From Vulcanibacillus modesticaldus (lineage in GTDB: Bacteria > Bacillota > Bacilli > Tepidibacillales > Tepidibacillaceae), in NCBI RefSeq assembly GCF_001730235.1, contig NZ_MIJF01000035.1:44392-108391 (forward strand): DNA of 64,000 bases, in the 5' to 3' direction. Within the stretch, counting starts at the first letter, position 1; each line of letters begins with the position of its first letter. The translations under genes and the position numbers were made by a program. Positions 35,909 through 45,656 of the stretch are shown one piece after another. A model generated the notes under the pieces. The model was given only the letters and a program-made list of their open reading frames with translations. It ran no database searches and was not told the origin of the DNA.

Positions 35909-36790
35909 TTATTCAACATTTTGCACCTGTTCTCTCATTTTTTCCAATTCACTTTTCATTTCAACTACTAATTGACTCAAGACTAAGTTATTTGCCTTGG
36001 AACCGATAGTATTAATTTCCCGATTCATCTCTTGAATTAAAAAGTCCAGTTTTCTTCCTACTGGTTCATCTTGACTTAATATAGATAAAAATTGATTAAA
36101 ATGACTCTTTAATCTAGTAATTTCCTCATCAATGTTAGCTTTATCAGTAAAGAATGCTACCTCATTCAACAACCGAGCTTCATCAATCTCCACAACACCA
36201 TCTAACCATTCTGTTATCCTAGCAACAAGTTTCTTCCGATACTCTTCTACAACTTGTGGGGCTGTTTCCTGCATCTTATCCAATAAGCTTGTAAGGTTAC
36301 CAATACGTGATGTTAGATCATTATATAAATGAATTCCTTCATTCATCCGCATTTCTGTAAGATTTTTGCAGGCAATATCTAAAGTATCAATAAGCGTTGG
36401 AGCTAAGACTTCTAAATCTAGGATGTCTTGTCCTACGTGAATCAATTCCGGGATAGCCAACAAATCTTTTAAATCTAACCGACTCTCAACATTGATACGT
36501 TCATTTAATTCTTGTACTATTTCTATGTATTGATCCATTAAATCCCAATCAACCTTAAGCTGTTGATTTGGGTTCTCCTCATTATCAATAGTGATAAAAA
36601 CATCTATTCTTCCCCGTTTAACATATGATTGCAGCTTCTTTTTCATTAAATCTTCTAGAGGAATTAAATCCTTTGACATCTTAAACATTATTTCATGATA
36701 TCTATGATTTACTGCACGAATTTCTACAGTAATCTTTGTTCCTTGAAAATCAGATTGAGCTCTACCATAACCGGTCATACTTTTAATCAT
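35909..36790 (-). CDS. yloC: YicC/YloC-type endoribonuclease
   Basis: A 293-residue YicC-family protein. The N-terminal IKSMTGYGRA motif and the C-terminal QEMNREINTIGSKA block are both diagnostic. Escherichia coli YicC cleaves RNA and promotes decay of the sRNA RyhB; Bacillus YloC is similarly described as an endoribonuclease. ATG 36790 has a GGATGTGAT site. It is the first gene of the conserved housekeeping operon running down to rpe; the 194-base gap upstream should hold the promoter. Confidence 0.93.
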   Translation of the reverse strand: MIKSMTGYGRAQSDFQGTKITVEIRAVNHRYHEIMFKMSKDLIPLEDLMKKKLQSYVKRGRIDVFITIDNEENPNQQLKVDWDLMDQYIEIVQELNERINVESRLDLKDLLAIPELIHVGQDILDLEVLAPTLIDTLDIACKNLTEMRMNEGIHLYNDLTSRIGNLTSLLDKMQETAPQVVEEYRKKLVARITEWLDGVVEIDEARLLNEVAFFTDKANIDEEITRLKSHFNQFLSILSQDEPVGRKLDFLIQEMNREINTIGSKANNLVLSQLVVEMKSELEKMREQVQNVE

Positions 36791-36929
36791 TATTTATCAC
36801 ATCCATGTACCTATTCTAATCAATTTTATCATTTGGTACAAGTCTAAGAATTGTATTTTGTATAGGGGTTACAAAATACAGCTTAGGACTTATCATCAAA
36901 AAGAGGAAACTATAGATCCCAAACGCCAA

Positions 36930-36957
36930 GAAAACTAACCATTTAAAGTTAGTTTTC
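36930..36957 (-). terminator. hairpin downstream of dapL
   Basis: GAAAACTAAC and GTTAGTTTTC form a perfect ten-pair stem with an eight-base loop just after the dapL stop. The T-run on the minus strand is part of the stem (TTTTC), so it is probably a terminator but not a textbook one. Confidence 0.6.
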
Positions 36958-36984
36958 AAAACATTATAAAGCTAAGTAGAACGG

Positions 36985-38223
36985 TTAGAATTCAAATTCT
37001 ACTGACGATAAACGTTGCTTAATCTCATTCATTACCCTAATTTCATCTTCTTCATCTTTAGCTACAAATGTTACTGAAAAACGCACATAATGCCCTGCAT
37101 CGTCCCAAGGAACCGTGGAGATCAATTTTTCTTTGATCAAATATTGAGAGAACTCTTCTGCGGTATTAAATCTTTGTCCATTTTTAATACCTTTTGGGAT
37201 TTCCACGTACATAAAAAATGAACCTTTAGGCTTTGTTGCATTAAAACCTAATTCATTCAAAGTTTTCATTAATAAATTATGACGTCTAGAATATTTTTCC
37301 GCAGTTTTCTCAGTGATTTCGGGATGTTTAAGTGCATAGATTGCCGCCTCTTGGATAGCAAGGAACTGTCCTGAATCATTGTTATCCTTAACAGTTGCAA
37401 AAGCCTTAACGATCAATTCATTTCCTGCCACAAAACCAATTCTCCATCCAGTCATATTGTATGACTTAGATAAAGAATGAATCTCAATTCCAACTTCTTT
37501 AGCCCCAGGAATTGAAAGAAAACTTAACGGCTTAACACCATCAAAAGTTAAAGCTGCATAAGCTGCATCATGAATCACGATAATATCATTTTCTTTAGCA
37601 AATTTAACAACTTTCTCGAAAAAATCTCTCGTAGCACTAGCTCCGGTAGGATTATTAGGATAGTTTAAATATAATAATTTTGCTCTTTTAAGTGTTTCTT
37701 TGTCAATGGAATCTAAATCAGGTAAGAAGTTATTTTCTTTTAACAGTGGTAAATTAACCACATCACCGCCAAGCCACTTTGTATGTGTACCCAATATAGG
37801 ATATCCTGGTACTGTCATTATAGTAATATCACCGGGATTGATAAAAGCACTAGGTAACATTGATAGGGCTGATTTAGCTCCTATTACATGAACTATTTCC
37901 GTATCTGGATCAACATTATCTACCCCAAAAACGTTTTTTAGATAGTCAGAAGCAACAACTTTTAATTCTCTACCACCATTATCAGCATATCCCCGATTCT
38001 CAGGTTTTTTTGCCGCTTCATATAGAGTTTCAATAACACTTGGATCAGCCATTTGATCTGGTTCGCCTACTCCAAAATCTAACAATTCCACATCAGGATA
38101 ATTTCTTTTAGCTTCAGTTTTTGCCCGTTTTATTTTTTCAAACTTATAAATTGCAGTATCTTTGCCAAATTTGTTACCACCAATCCTTTCAGCAAATAGT
38201 TGTTGAATATAATTTTCTTCCAT
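36985..38223 (-). CDS. dapL: LL-diaminopimelate aminotransferase
   Basis: A 412-residue PLP-dependent aminotransferase. It converts tetrahydrodipicolinate directly to LL-diaminopimelate with glutamate, replacing the succinylated or acetylated DapD-DapC-DapE route. Family features include GVGEPDQMADP near the N-terminus, the GYADNGG segment, NYPNNPTGA, the cofactor lysine in SLSKSYNMTGWRIGF, and a C-terminal VRFS. The ATG at 38223 follows GAGGAGG; an earlier in-frame start was rejected. It is 56 bases after dapF, whose enzyme uses its product, giving a short pathway unit for lysine, cell wall and dipicolinate-related metabolism. DapL is common in anaerobic Firmicutes but not in B. subtilis. 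Confidence 0.93.
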   Translation of the reverse strand: MEENYIQQLFAERIGGNKFGKDTAIYKFEKIKRAKTEAKRNYPDVELLDFGVGEPDQMADPSVIETLYEAAKKPENRGYADNGGRELKVVASDYLKNVFGVDNVDPDTEIVHVIGAKSALSMLPSAFINPGDITIMTVPGYPILGTHTKWLGGDVVNLPLLKENNFLPDLDSIDKETLKRAKLLYLNYPNNPTGASATRDFFEKVVKFAKENDIIVIHDAAYAALTFDGVKPLSFLSIPGAKEVGIEIHSLSKSYNMTGWRIGFVAGNELIVKAFATVKDNNDSGQFLAIQEAAIYALKHPEITEKTAEKYSRRHNLLMKTLNELGFNATKPKGSFFMYVEIPKGIKNGQRFNTAEEFSQYLIKEKLISTVPWDDAGHYVRFSVTFVAKDEEDEIRVMNEIKQRLSSVEFEF

Positions 38224-38279
38224 GAAATTAACCTCCTCAAACAATTAGCAAAATAATTAGCATATTTAGTTTCTTTATA

Positions 38280-39122
38280 TTACACACCTAGCCATTTACC
38301 TGTAAATACTTCTTTAGCTTCTCCCGTCATATAAACCTTATTATCTTTCTCATTCCAAACTATTCTTAAGTCCCCACCTTTTAGATGAACGGTTACATCT
38401 CTAGAGGTATTCCCTGTTAACACAGAGGCAACTCCAGTTGCACAAGCACCTGTTCCACAGGCTAAAGTCTGTCCAACTCCCCGTTCCCAAACTCGCATAT
38501 CTAATTCAGTATCCGATTTTACAGTAACAAATTCCACATTGGTTTTTTTAGGGAAAAGTGGATGGGTTTCGATTTTAGGTCCCCATTTTTCCACATCAAA
38601 ATTAATAGCATCATCGACAAAAATTACAGCATGGGGGTTGCCCATGGAAACACCTGTGAATTTAAACTTCACGCCATCAATCTCTAACGTCTTATCCACT
38701 ATCAAGTCGTCTTCAAAAGTCGTTGGAATTAATTCACCACTTAATATCGGTTCTCCCATATCCACTTCAACTTTGGAGACAATATCTTCATTTGATTCAA
38801 TATGTAATTTTACAAATTGAATTCCAGCTAATGTTTCAATCCTAAGCTGTTCTTTTTTGACGATATCATGATCATAGACATATTTGGCAACACAGCGAAT
38901 TGCATTACCGCATTGTTCGGCCTCAGAACCATCGGCATTAAATATTCTCATCCTAACATCTGCAGAATCTGACGGCAATATGAATACTAACCCATCAGCC
39001 CCCACTCCGAAATGACGATCACAAATATCTATCGCCAGTTGATTTACCTTTTTCGGGACATCCTTTAAGTGGGGAACGACTACGAAGTCATTTCCTAAAC
39101 CATGCATTTTTGTAAATTCCAT
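38280..39122 (-). CDS. dapF: diaminopimelate epimerase
   Basis: A 280-residue cofactor-independent epimerase that interconverts LL- and meso-diaminopimelate for peptidoglycan and lysine. The two catalytic cysteines are seen in EQCGNAIRC and LACGTGACA, and the N-terminal MHGLGNDFVV is conserved. The ATG at 39122 follows an AAAGGA site; an upstream in-frame ATG at 39140 is less well placed. It lies between the P-type ATPase gene and dapL, all on the minus strand. Confidence 0.95.
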   Translation of the reverse strand: MEFTKMHGLGNDFVVVPHLKDVPKKVNQLAIDICDRHFGVGADGLVFILPSDSADVRMRIFNADGSEAEQCGNAIRCVAKYVYDHDIVKKEQLRIETLAGIQFVKLHIESNEDIVSKVEVDMGEPILSGELIPTTFEDDLIVDKTLEIDGVKFKFTGVSMGNPHAVIFVDDAINFDVEKWGPKIETHPLFPKKTNVEFVTVKSDTELDMRVWERGVGQTLACGTGACATGVASVLTGNTSRDVTVHLKGGDLRIVWNEKDNKVYMTGEAKEVFTGKWLGV

Positions 39123-39145
39123 TATTCCAAATCCTTTCATTACAA

Positions 39146-41884
39146 TCAGCTATCACTTACTAGTTTATTTATTTTTTTCCGCGTAGTTAGTAAAGTTCGT
39201 ATACCAAATGCAAAAGTTGGTATTGAACCAGCAAAAATTGTCAATAACCAATCAAAGGCATTTAATTCCACTGTCCTAAAAATAGGTTGTAATTGATCTA
39301 TATATATTACTCCTATCAATAATAGTAGTGACGAAAAAACAGCTAATATTAAATATTTATTTTCAAAAAAATTACGATGAAAAACTGAAATATCACTACG
39401 ACAATCAAAAACATGGATTAGTTGCGCTAACACCAAAGTGGTAAATGCCATTGTTTGTGCTTTGACTAAATTATTAGGTTCATTATTTAAGGTTATAATA
39501 AAAACTCCTAATGTAACTAATCCTATTACGATTCCTCGACTAATAATCTTCCACCCTAAACCCCTAGCAAAAATACCCTCTTTGCTATCCCTAGGAGGTC
39601 GATTCATAATATCCTCTTCAACTGGATCTATTCCTAAAGCCATAGCGGGCAAACCATCGGTCACTAAATTCACCCAAAGTATTTGGATAGGAACTAAAGG
39701 TAAAGGTAACCCAGCTAGCATCGCTAAAAACATAGTCAATATTTCACCTACATTAGAAGCCAATAAATATCGGATAAATTTTCTAATATTTTCGTATATC
39801 CCTCGACCTTCCTCAATTGCTGCCACGATTGTAGCAAAATTATCATCACTTAACACTAAAGATGAAGCTTCTTTAGAAACATCGGTACCGGTTATTCCCA
39901 TCGATATACCAATATCAGCTGCCTTGATGGCTGGTGCATCATTTACACCATCTCCAGTCATTGCAACAACATGATCTTTAGCTTGAAGTGCTTTTACGAT
40001 TCTTAGTTTGTGTTCAGGAGATACACGGGCATAAACGTAGATATCATCAACTTTTTGCATAAATTCATTATTAGACATATTATATAAATCCTGTCCATTT
40101 ACTGTCAATCCATTAGGTGGAAGTATCTGAAGCTGTTTGGCGATTGCCATAGCAGTAATTTGATGATCACCCGTAATCATTACGGTTTTAATCCCAGCAC
40201 GCTTACATTTTTGAATCGCTTCCTTAACTTCTTCTCTAGGTGGATCGATCATTCCTGCTATGCCGATAAAGATTAGATCCCTCTCAGCTTCTCGTTCAGT
40301 AACAATTTTACCATTTTTTATCTCTTTATAAGCAAATCCTAAGTTCCTGAGTGCTTGATTCGCCATTTTCTCAATTGCTTTTTTTACATATTTTTTAAAA
40401 ACTGGTGTTAAAGGAACTATTTTTTCATCCCAAATGATTGATGTGCAATGCTCCAATAATACATCTGGCGCTCCTTTAACCGCAACCATCTGTTTATTTT
40501 GCTTTTGAACAATTGTTGACATCATCTTTCTAGAGGAATCAAAGGGAAACTCTTTTATTCGTTTCCAGTTCTTTTCTAGACTCTTCTTGTTATAATTACC
40601 TTTAGCACCCAGGACAATTAATGCTCCTTCTGTAGGATCCCCTTGCACCATCCAACTCTTCTTATTTTTTTTGAAAAAACCCTTTTCTTCTTCCGCTTCT
40701 ATTAAATTTGCATTATTACAAAGAACACCAACTTCTAATAATTTTGCTATTGATGCCACCCGCCCCGGGTTTATTTCTTTAGAACCAATATAAAAATTAC
40801 CCTTTGGTTCATATCCTCTTCCTGAAACATTAATTTCTTTACCACCTATCCATAAATTGGTTACTGTCATTTTATTTTGCGTTAAGGTTCCTGTTTTATC
40901 AGAGCAAATAACCGTTGAACACCCTAAAGTTTCAACTGAAGGTAACTTCCTGACAATAGCATTTCTTTTGATCATTCTTTGAACACCTAATGCTAATGCA
41001 ACAGTAACTATAGCTGGAAGACCTTCAGGAATTGCTGCCACAGCTAAACTTACACCAGCTAAAAACATATCGTAAGCATTATGTCCATGCCAAATACCTG
41101 TAACAACGACTAAAACCGTCAGCGCAATTGACAAAATAACTAGTATTTTACCCAATTGATCTAATTTTCTTTGAAGCGGAGTTTCCATTTCTTCTGTTGT
41201 TTGGATTAAATCAGCTATTTTCCCCATTTCTGTATTCATACCTGTTGCAACCACAATCCCATATCCAACCCCACGGGTTATTAATGTACCCATAAAAGCC
41301 ATGTTTTTCTGGTCCCCTAGTGGGATATTTTCATAAGTAATCGTATCGATTATTTTATTCACTGGAACAGATTCTCCAGTTAAAACTGACTCTTCAATGT
41401 ATAAATCGTGACTTTCAAAGAGTCGTACATCTGCTGGAACTCTATCCCCAGTTTCTAAGTAAACAATATCTCCAGGTACGACCTCCAATGCCGGTATTAT
41501 CGTTAACTTACCATCCCTAACAACCTTTGCATTAGGTGCCGTCATCTCTTTTAATGCTTGTAAAGAGCGTTCAGCTCTATATTCTTGAATAAAACCTAAA
41601 ATCGCATTAATAATGACTATCGCAATAATCGTGATCGCATCTGTATATTCGCCCAATAAACCTGATATTAATGTAGCTACTAAGAGAACAAGCACCATAA
41701 AATCTTTAAATTGATTCAAAAAGATCGTTAATGGTGAGATTACTTCTCCCTGTTCCAATTGATTGGCTCCATATTCTTGTAAAAGTTTTTCAGCTGATTT
41801 TGAAGATAATCCTTTCTCTTTATCAACTTGAAACATTGTTTGTATTTCATTGATCGGAATCGTATGCCATTTATAATTTGTCAC
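39146..41884 (-). CDS. P-type Ca2+-transporting ATPase
   Basis: A 912-residue P2A-type cation pump, the counterpart of Bacillus YloB, which is a Ca2+-ATPase expressed in sporulation. The TGES actuator motif, the phosphorylated Asp in CSDKTGTLTQNKM near residue 325, MVQGDPTEGAL and MTGDGVNDAPA are intact, with about ten membrane helices. PEGLP in helix 4 and NLVTDGLPA in helix 6 carry side chains expected for calcium binding. GTG 41884 has a GGAGG site. It is divergent from rqcH, as expected from the yloA-yloB neighbourhood. Ion specificity is inferred from family membership. Confidence 0.9.
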   Translation of the reverse strand: MTNYKWHTIPINEIQTMFQVDKEKGLSSKSAEKLLQEYGANQLEQGEVISPLTIFLNQFKDFMVLVLLVATLISGLLGEYTDAITIIAIVIINAILGFIQEYRAERSLQALKEMTAPNAKVVRDGKLTIIPALEVVPGDIVYLETGDRVPADVRLFESHDLYIEESVLTGESVPVNKIIDTITYENIPLGDQKNMAFMGTLITRGVGYGIVVATGMNTEMGKIADLIQTTEEMETPLQRKLDQLGKILVILSIALTVLVVVTGIWHGHNAYDMFLAGVSLAVAAIPEGLPAIVTVALALGVQRMIKRNAIVRKLPSVETLGCSTVICSDKTGTLTQNKMTVTNLWIGGKEINVSGRGYEPKGNFYIGSKEINPGRVASIAKLLEVGVLCNNANLIEAEEEKGFFKKNKKSWMVQGDPTEGALIVLGAKGNYNKKSLEKNWKRIKEFPFDSSRKMMSTIVQKQNKQMVAVKGAPDVLLEHCTSIIWDEKIVPLTPVFKKYVKKAIEKMANQALRNLGFAYKEIKNGKIVTEREAERDLIFIGIAGMIDPPREEVKEAIQKCKRAGIKTVMITGDHQITAMAIAKQLQILPPNGLTVNGQDLYNMSNNEFMQKVDDIYVYARVSPEHKLRIVKALQAKDHVVAMTGDGVNDAPAIKAADIGISMGITGTDVSKEASSLVLSDDNFATIVAAIEEGRGIYENIRKFIRYLLASNVGEILTMFLAMLAGLPLPLVPIQILWVNLVTDGLPAMALGIDPVEEDIMNRPPRDSKEGIFARGLGWKIISRGIVIGLVTLGVFIITLNNEPNNLVKAQTMAFTTLVLAQLIHVFDCRSDISVFHRNFFENKYLILAVFSSLLLLIGVIYIDQLQPIFRTVELNAFDWLLTIFAGSIPTFAFGIRTLLTTRKKINKLVSDS

Positions 41885-41973
41885 TTTATTACCTCCTTCA
41901 ACTAATCCCTCGTCATGTAAACATTATTCAGACGAGCTCTAAAAAATGCTAAAAACATCAGAGGTATTGCCAT

Positions 41974-42002
41974 TTGTCCAAATTAACAAACTAGATTATA
42001 CT
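41974..42002 (+). promoter_or_regulatory. likely sigma-A promoter of rqcH
   Basis: TTGTCC and TATACT are separated by 17 bases, about 40 bases upstream of the rqcH start. This is close to the vegetative consensus; experimental support is lacking. Confidence 0.55.
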
Positions 42003-42041
42003 TAACATGAATAAACATAAACTTAATTGAGGTGGCTTTAC

Positions 42042-43751
42042 ATGGCATTTGATGGTTTTGTAATTAGAGCTTTAGTTCATGAACTTTCAGAAAAGCTATT
42101 ACATACAAAAATTCATAAAATCTATCAACCTCATCAAACAGATCTATTATTTATTCTTAGAGGTTATGGAACAAATCACAGCTTGTTAATTTCCGCCAAT
42201 CCAACTTACCCTAGGATGCATTTGACAAAAAGAAACTTTGTAAATCCTACAGAACCTCCGATGTTTTGTATGTTACTTAGGAAACATCTTGAGGGAGGAA
42301 TAATTGAAAAAATCTATCAGATAGATAATGAAAGGATTATTTATATCGATGTAAAAGTTAGGGATGAATTAGGTGATTTTCATCAGAAACGATTAATAGT
42401 AGAAATTATGGGTAGACATAGCAACATCATCTTAATCAATCCCGATAACAACTTAATCTTAGACGGTATTAATCATGTTACGGCTGCTGTAAGTAGTTAC
42501 CGTCAAGTTCTACCCGGTAAAGAATATATCGCTCCTCCAAAACAAAATAAACTAAATCCATTAACACTTGAGCAAGAGCAGTTTTTTTCCTTAATCAAAT
42601 TAAATGAAGGAAAAATAGATAAACAATTTGTTAACAATTTTACTGGGATGAGTCCAACAATAGCTAAAGAAATTTTATACAGAGCAGGTCTTCCAACAAA
42701 AGAAAATCTATGGAATGCCTTTTATGATTGGATGGAAAAAACTAATAACCATAACTACAATCCAGCTATCGTTGTTAGTAAAGAGAAAACTGATTTTTCT
42801 ATATTTCCACTAAATCACTTATCTGGAGAAACAACTTCTTTTGAAAGTATTAATGAATGTATCGAAGAGTTTTATGATAAAAAAGCTGAAAGGAATGCTA
42901 TCAGGCAAAAAACTTTAGATTTAATGAGGTTTTTAGTTACTGAAAAGCAAAAAAGCGAGAAGAAAATCGAGTATTTGTATCAAGATTTAAAAGAGGCCGA
43001 TCAAGCTGAAAAGTTTAAATTATATGGTGAACTAATTACAGCTCACCTCTATCAAATCAAACGGGGTGACAAAGAGGCTCATGTTGTTAATTATTATGAT
43101 GAAAATCAAAAAATGATAACAATTCCGTTAAACCCTTTCAAGACCCCTTCTGAAAATGCTCAGCATTTCTTTAAGAAATATAATAAATTGAAAAATAGCA
43201 GAGAATATATTGAAACACAACTTACAAAAACAAAAGAAGAAATAGCATACTTAGAAACGATTATTACTCAATTAGAAAATGCTAGTATTCAAGATATCGA
43301 AGATATTCGCGAGGAATTGGTAGAGCAAGGTTATCTAAAGGAACGTAAAAGGAAAAAGCATAAGAAAAGAAACGTCCCTGAAATTGAAAAATTTATTTCA
43401 TCTGAAGGTTATACCATCTATGTTGGAAAAAATAATCGTCAAAACGAATATTTAACTCACAAGCTTGCTTCTGCTTTAGATACGTGGTTACATACTAAAG
43501 ATATTCCTGGTTCTCATGTTGTGATCAAGTCAAAGGAATTTGGAGAAGCAACCTTAAATGAAGCTGCTATAATCGCCGCATATTATAGTAAAGCAAAAAA
43601 CTCAAGTAATGTGCCGGTAGATTACACGTTAATTAAATATGTGAAAAAACCTAGCGGAGCTAAACCAGGATTTGTAATCTATGAAAAGCAAAAGACTTTA
43701 TTCGTCACACCTGATGAAACGTTAATAGATAACTTAAGGACTACTAAGTAA
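42042..43751 (+). CDS. rqcH: RqcH ribosome quality control factor (NFACT family)
   Basis: A 569-residue protein. RqcH binds 50S subunits blocked by nascent chains and recruits tRNA-Ala to add an alanine tail for degradation. It was formerly annotated as fibronectin-binding protein FbpA/YloA. The NFACT-N domain starts MAFDGFVIRALVHEL and contains PPMFCMLLRKHLEGG and EIMGRHSN; helical segments and a coiled coil follow (about 285-425), then NFACT-R with YVGKNNRQNEYLT. The conserved Asp97-Arg98 pair reads Glu97-Arg98 here. ATG 42042 has GAGGTGG upstream; the longer frame from 42027 was rejected. A terminator follows at 43775. Confidence 0.93.
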   Translation: MAFDGFVIRALVHELSEKLLHTKIHKIYQPHQTDLLFILRGYGTNHSLLISANPTYPRMHLTKRNFVNPTEPPMFCMLLRKHLEGGIIEKIYQIDNERIIYIDVKVRDELGDFHQKRLIVEIMGRHSNIILINPDNNLILDGINHVTAAVSSYRQVLPGKEYIAPPKQNKLNPLTLEQEQFFSLIKLNEGKIDKQFVNNFTGMSPTIAKEILYRAGLPTKENLWNAFYDWMEKTNNHNYNPAIVVSKEKTDFSIFPLNHLSGETTSFESINECIEEFYDKKAERNAIRQKTLDLMRFLVTEKQKSEKKIEYLYQDLKEADQAEKFKLYGELITAHLYQIKRGDKEAHVVNYYDENQKMITIPLNPFKTPSENAQHFFKKYNKLKNSREYIETQLTKTKEEIAYLETIITQLENASIQDIEDIREELVEQGYLKERKRKKHKKRNVPEIEKFISSEGYTIYVGKNNRQNEYLTHKLASALDTWLHTKDIPGSHVVIKSKEFGEATLNEAAIIAAYYSKAKNSSNVPVDYTLIKYVKKPSGAKPGFVIYEKQKTLFVTPDETLIDNLRTTK

Positions 43752-43774
43752 TCCGTTTAAGTATATATTATCCA

Positions 43775-43806
43775 TAAAAAAATCTGGGGCAGTCCCCAGA
43801 TTTTTT
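43775..43806. terminator. bidirectional terminator between rqcH and nhaC-like gene
   Basis: AAAAAATCTGGGG and CCCCAGATTTTTT form a strong stem with a short loop. A-runs on one side and T-runs on the other let it stop both convergent transcripts. Confidence 0.88.
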
Positions 43807-43807
43807 A

Positions 43808-45484
43808 CTAATCAATATTTTCCTCAAGTTTTCTCAAATCATCAATGTTCGTACTTTTTCCATAGAATCTAATTATTGCCCAGATAATAACAATACCAAG
43901 CACTAAAGAAATAAATGGTGACATACCTAACCCTATCGGAATATACCCCACTGCAGAAGCAACTATTGCCGTAGTTAGTGCATATGGAATTTGGGTCTTA
44001 ACGTGGTCAATATGGTCGGAGGCTGAAGCCATCGATGACAAGATAGTTGTATCAGAAATAGGTGAACTATGATCCCCAAAAATAGAACCAGCTAGAACTG
44101 CCCCAAGTGTACCAAGTAGAATACCATCTATACTACCACCAGTATACGCACTTGCTAATGGAATAGCCAAAGGAATCATAATCGCCATCGTACCCCATGA
44201 GGTTCCTGTTGCAAACGATACAACACTAGAGATAATAAAGACCAGAAAAGGAAGTAACATTACTGGTAAGGTATCGGTTACGATTTTAACCAAATAATCT
44301 GCAGTCCCTACATCAGAAGTTACTGTTCCCAAGGACCAAGCTAGTGTTAAGATAACAGCAGTTATTACTAAAGATTTTGCACCATCAACCCAAGCTTCAA
44401 TCGCTTCATTTAGTCCCAATATTTTCTGGCTAATCGCCATAACTATTGCCACCATACTTGCAAGTGCTGACGCCCAAATTAGAGCAACAGAAGCATCAGA
44501 ATCACCAAAAGCTTTTCTTACACCTTCAAAGGTAAATGGCTGTTCAGTTCCACCCCCTGAATACCATAAACCCACAAAACCTACTATCACCAAAGTAAGT
44601 ATTGGTACTACTGCATTAGAGACCCTTAATTTGTCAGCCTCTTTTATATTGGGGATTTCATTATTAGTTGCTGCAAGTGGAGTTGCTCCGTCCGCAAGAA
44701 CCTTACCCATTAATCTTGCTCTCTTTTCTGCCTTATACATGGGGCCAAAGTCCCTCATCAACCAAGCAATTAAAAATACCATTACTAACGCAAAAATATC
44801 GTAAAACCTATATGGTATTGATTTGACGAATACATCATAAGAATTCACTTCAATCCCAAGGTTTTTAAAAGATTCATTGATCAATCCAAGCTCATAACCA
44901 ACCCAAGTCGAAATCAACGCCATACCTGTTACCGGTGCTGCAGTCGAATCAACAATATATGAAAGTTTCTCTCTGGAGATAGTCATTTTGTCAGTTAATG
45001 GTCTCATGGTTGGACCTACTATTAAAGTATTAGAATAATCATCAAAGAAAACAAACAATCCCATCAACCATGTAGATAATTGAGCACTTCTACTATTTTT
45101 AACTTTTTTAGCTAACACTTCTGCTATAGCTTGAGTGCCACCCATTTTAGAAATTACTCCTACCATTCCACCAATTGTTAGTGTGAATATTAAAATACCA
45201 GCATTCCAGCTATCGGCAACGGAGCCTAACATGTATTTATCAAGAGTTCTCAAAAAACCATAAAAAATATTACCATCATAGACCATTGTCGCTCCAAAAA
45301 AAACTCCGATAAATAATGATAAAATAACTTGTTTAGTTAAAAAGGCTAATAAAATAGCTACTAAAGGTGGAATAAGAGAATAAACACCAAAATCCACGTT
45401 CTCGTCTGATCCCTTTGGAGTAACAAACATTACTACTAGGAGTAAAAAAACAAATATGAATACAATTGTCCAGATACGTTTCAT
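43808..45484 (-). CDS. NhaC-type Na+/H+ antiporter
   Basis: A 558-residue polytopic membrane protein with about 12 hydrophobic segments, of the NhaC family. It contains FFDDYSNTLIVGPTMRPLTD near residue 146, SIFGDHSSPISDTT and TGTSWGTM, which are the conserved motifs of NhaC-like antiporters; some relatives carry other substrates such as malate-lactate or lysine/tyrosine. It probably exchanges Na+ for H+ for pH and sodium homeostasis. ATG 45484 has AGAGGAGG upstream. It stands alone between two terminators. Substrate is by family inference. Confidence 0.82.
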   Translation of the reverse strand: MKRIWTIVFIFVFLLLVVMFVTPKGSDENVDFGVYSLIPPLVAILLAFLTKQVILSLFIGVFFGATMVYDGNIFYGFLRTLDKYMLGSVADSWNAGILIFTLTIGGMVGVISKMGGTQAIAEVLAKKVKNSRSAQLSTWLMGLFVFFDDYSNTLIVGPTMRPLTDKMTISREKLSYIVDSTAAPVTGMALISTWVGYELGLINESFKNLGIEVNSYDVFVKSIPYRFYDIFALVMVFLIAWLMRDFGPMYKAEKRARLMGKVLADGATPLAATNNEIPNIKEADKLRVSNAVVPILTLVIVGFVGLWYSGGGTEQPFTFEGVRKAFGDSDASVALIWASALASMVAIVMAISQKILGLNEAIEAWVDGAKSLVITAVILTLAWSLGTVTSDVGTADYLVKIVTDTLPVMLLPFLVFIISSVVSFATGTSWGTMAIMIPLAIPLASAYTGGSIDGILLGTLGAVLAGSIFGDHSSPISDTTILSSMASASDHIDHVKTQIPYALTTAIVASAVGYIPIGLGMSPFISLVLGIVIIWAIIRFYGKSTNIDDLRKLEENID

Positions 45485-45605
45485 TAAATTCCTCCTCTTT
45501 AAGTTTAATAATAGTTTTAGTCCATACTAAATCTATTATATATAATGCTGTTTGAATATTCAATTTTTTCTGAAAATTATGCCTGATCTTCCTTCATGGA
45601 CAGCA

Positions 45606-45638
45606 TAAAAAGAAGTCCTTAATGGACTTCCTTTTTTA
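45606..45638. terminator. terminator downstream of AI-2E family gene
   Basis: GAAGTCC and GGACTTC form a stem with a five-base loop, with A-runs and T-runs at both flanks, just after the stop of the permease gene. It can function in both directions and separates it from the nhaC-like gene. Confidence 0.8.
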
Positions 45639-45656
45639 TATCATTTTATTTAATTG

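Noticed and set aside
39438..39974. Plus-strand frame of 178 codons opposite the Ca2+-ATPase
   Set aside because: It is a low-complexity shadow of conserved ATPase codons, without a family match.
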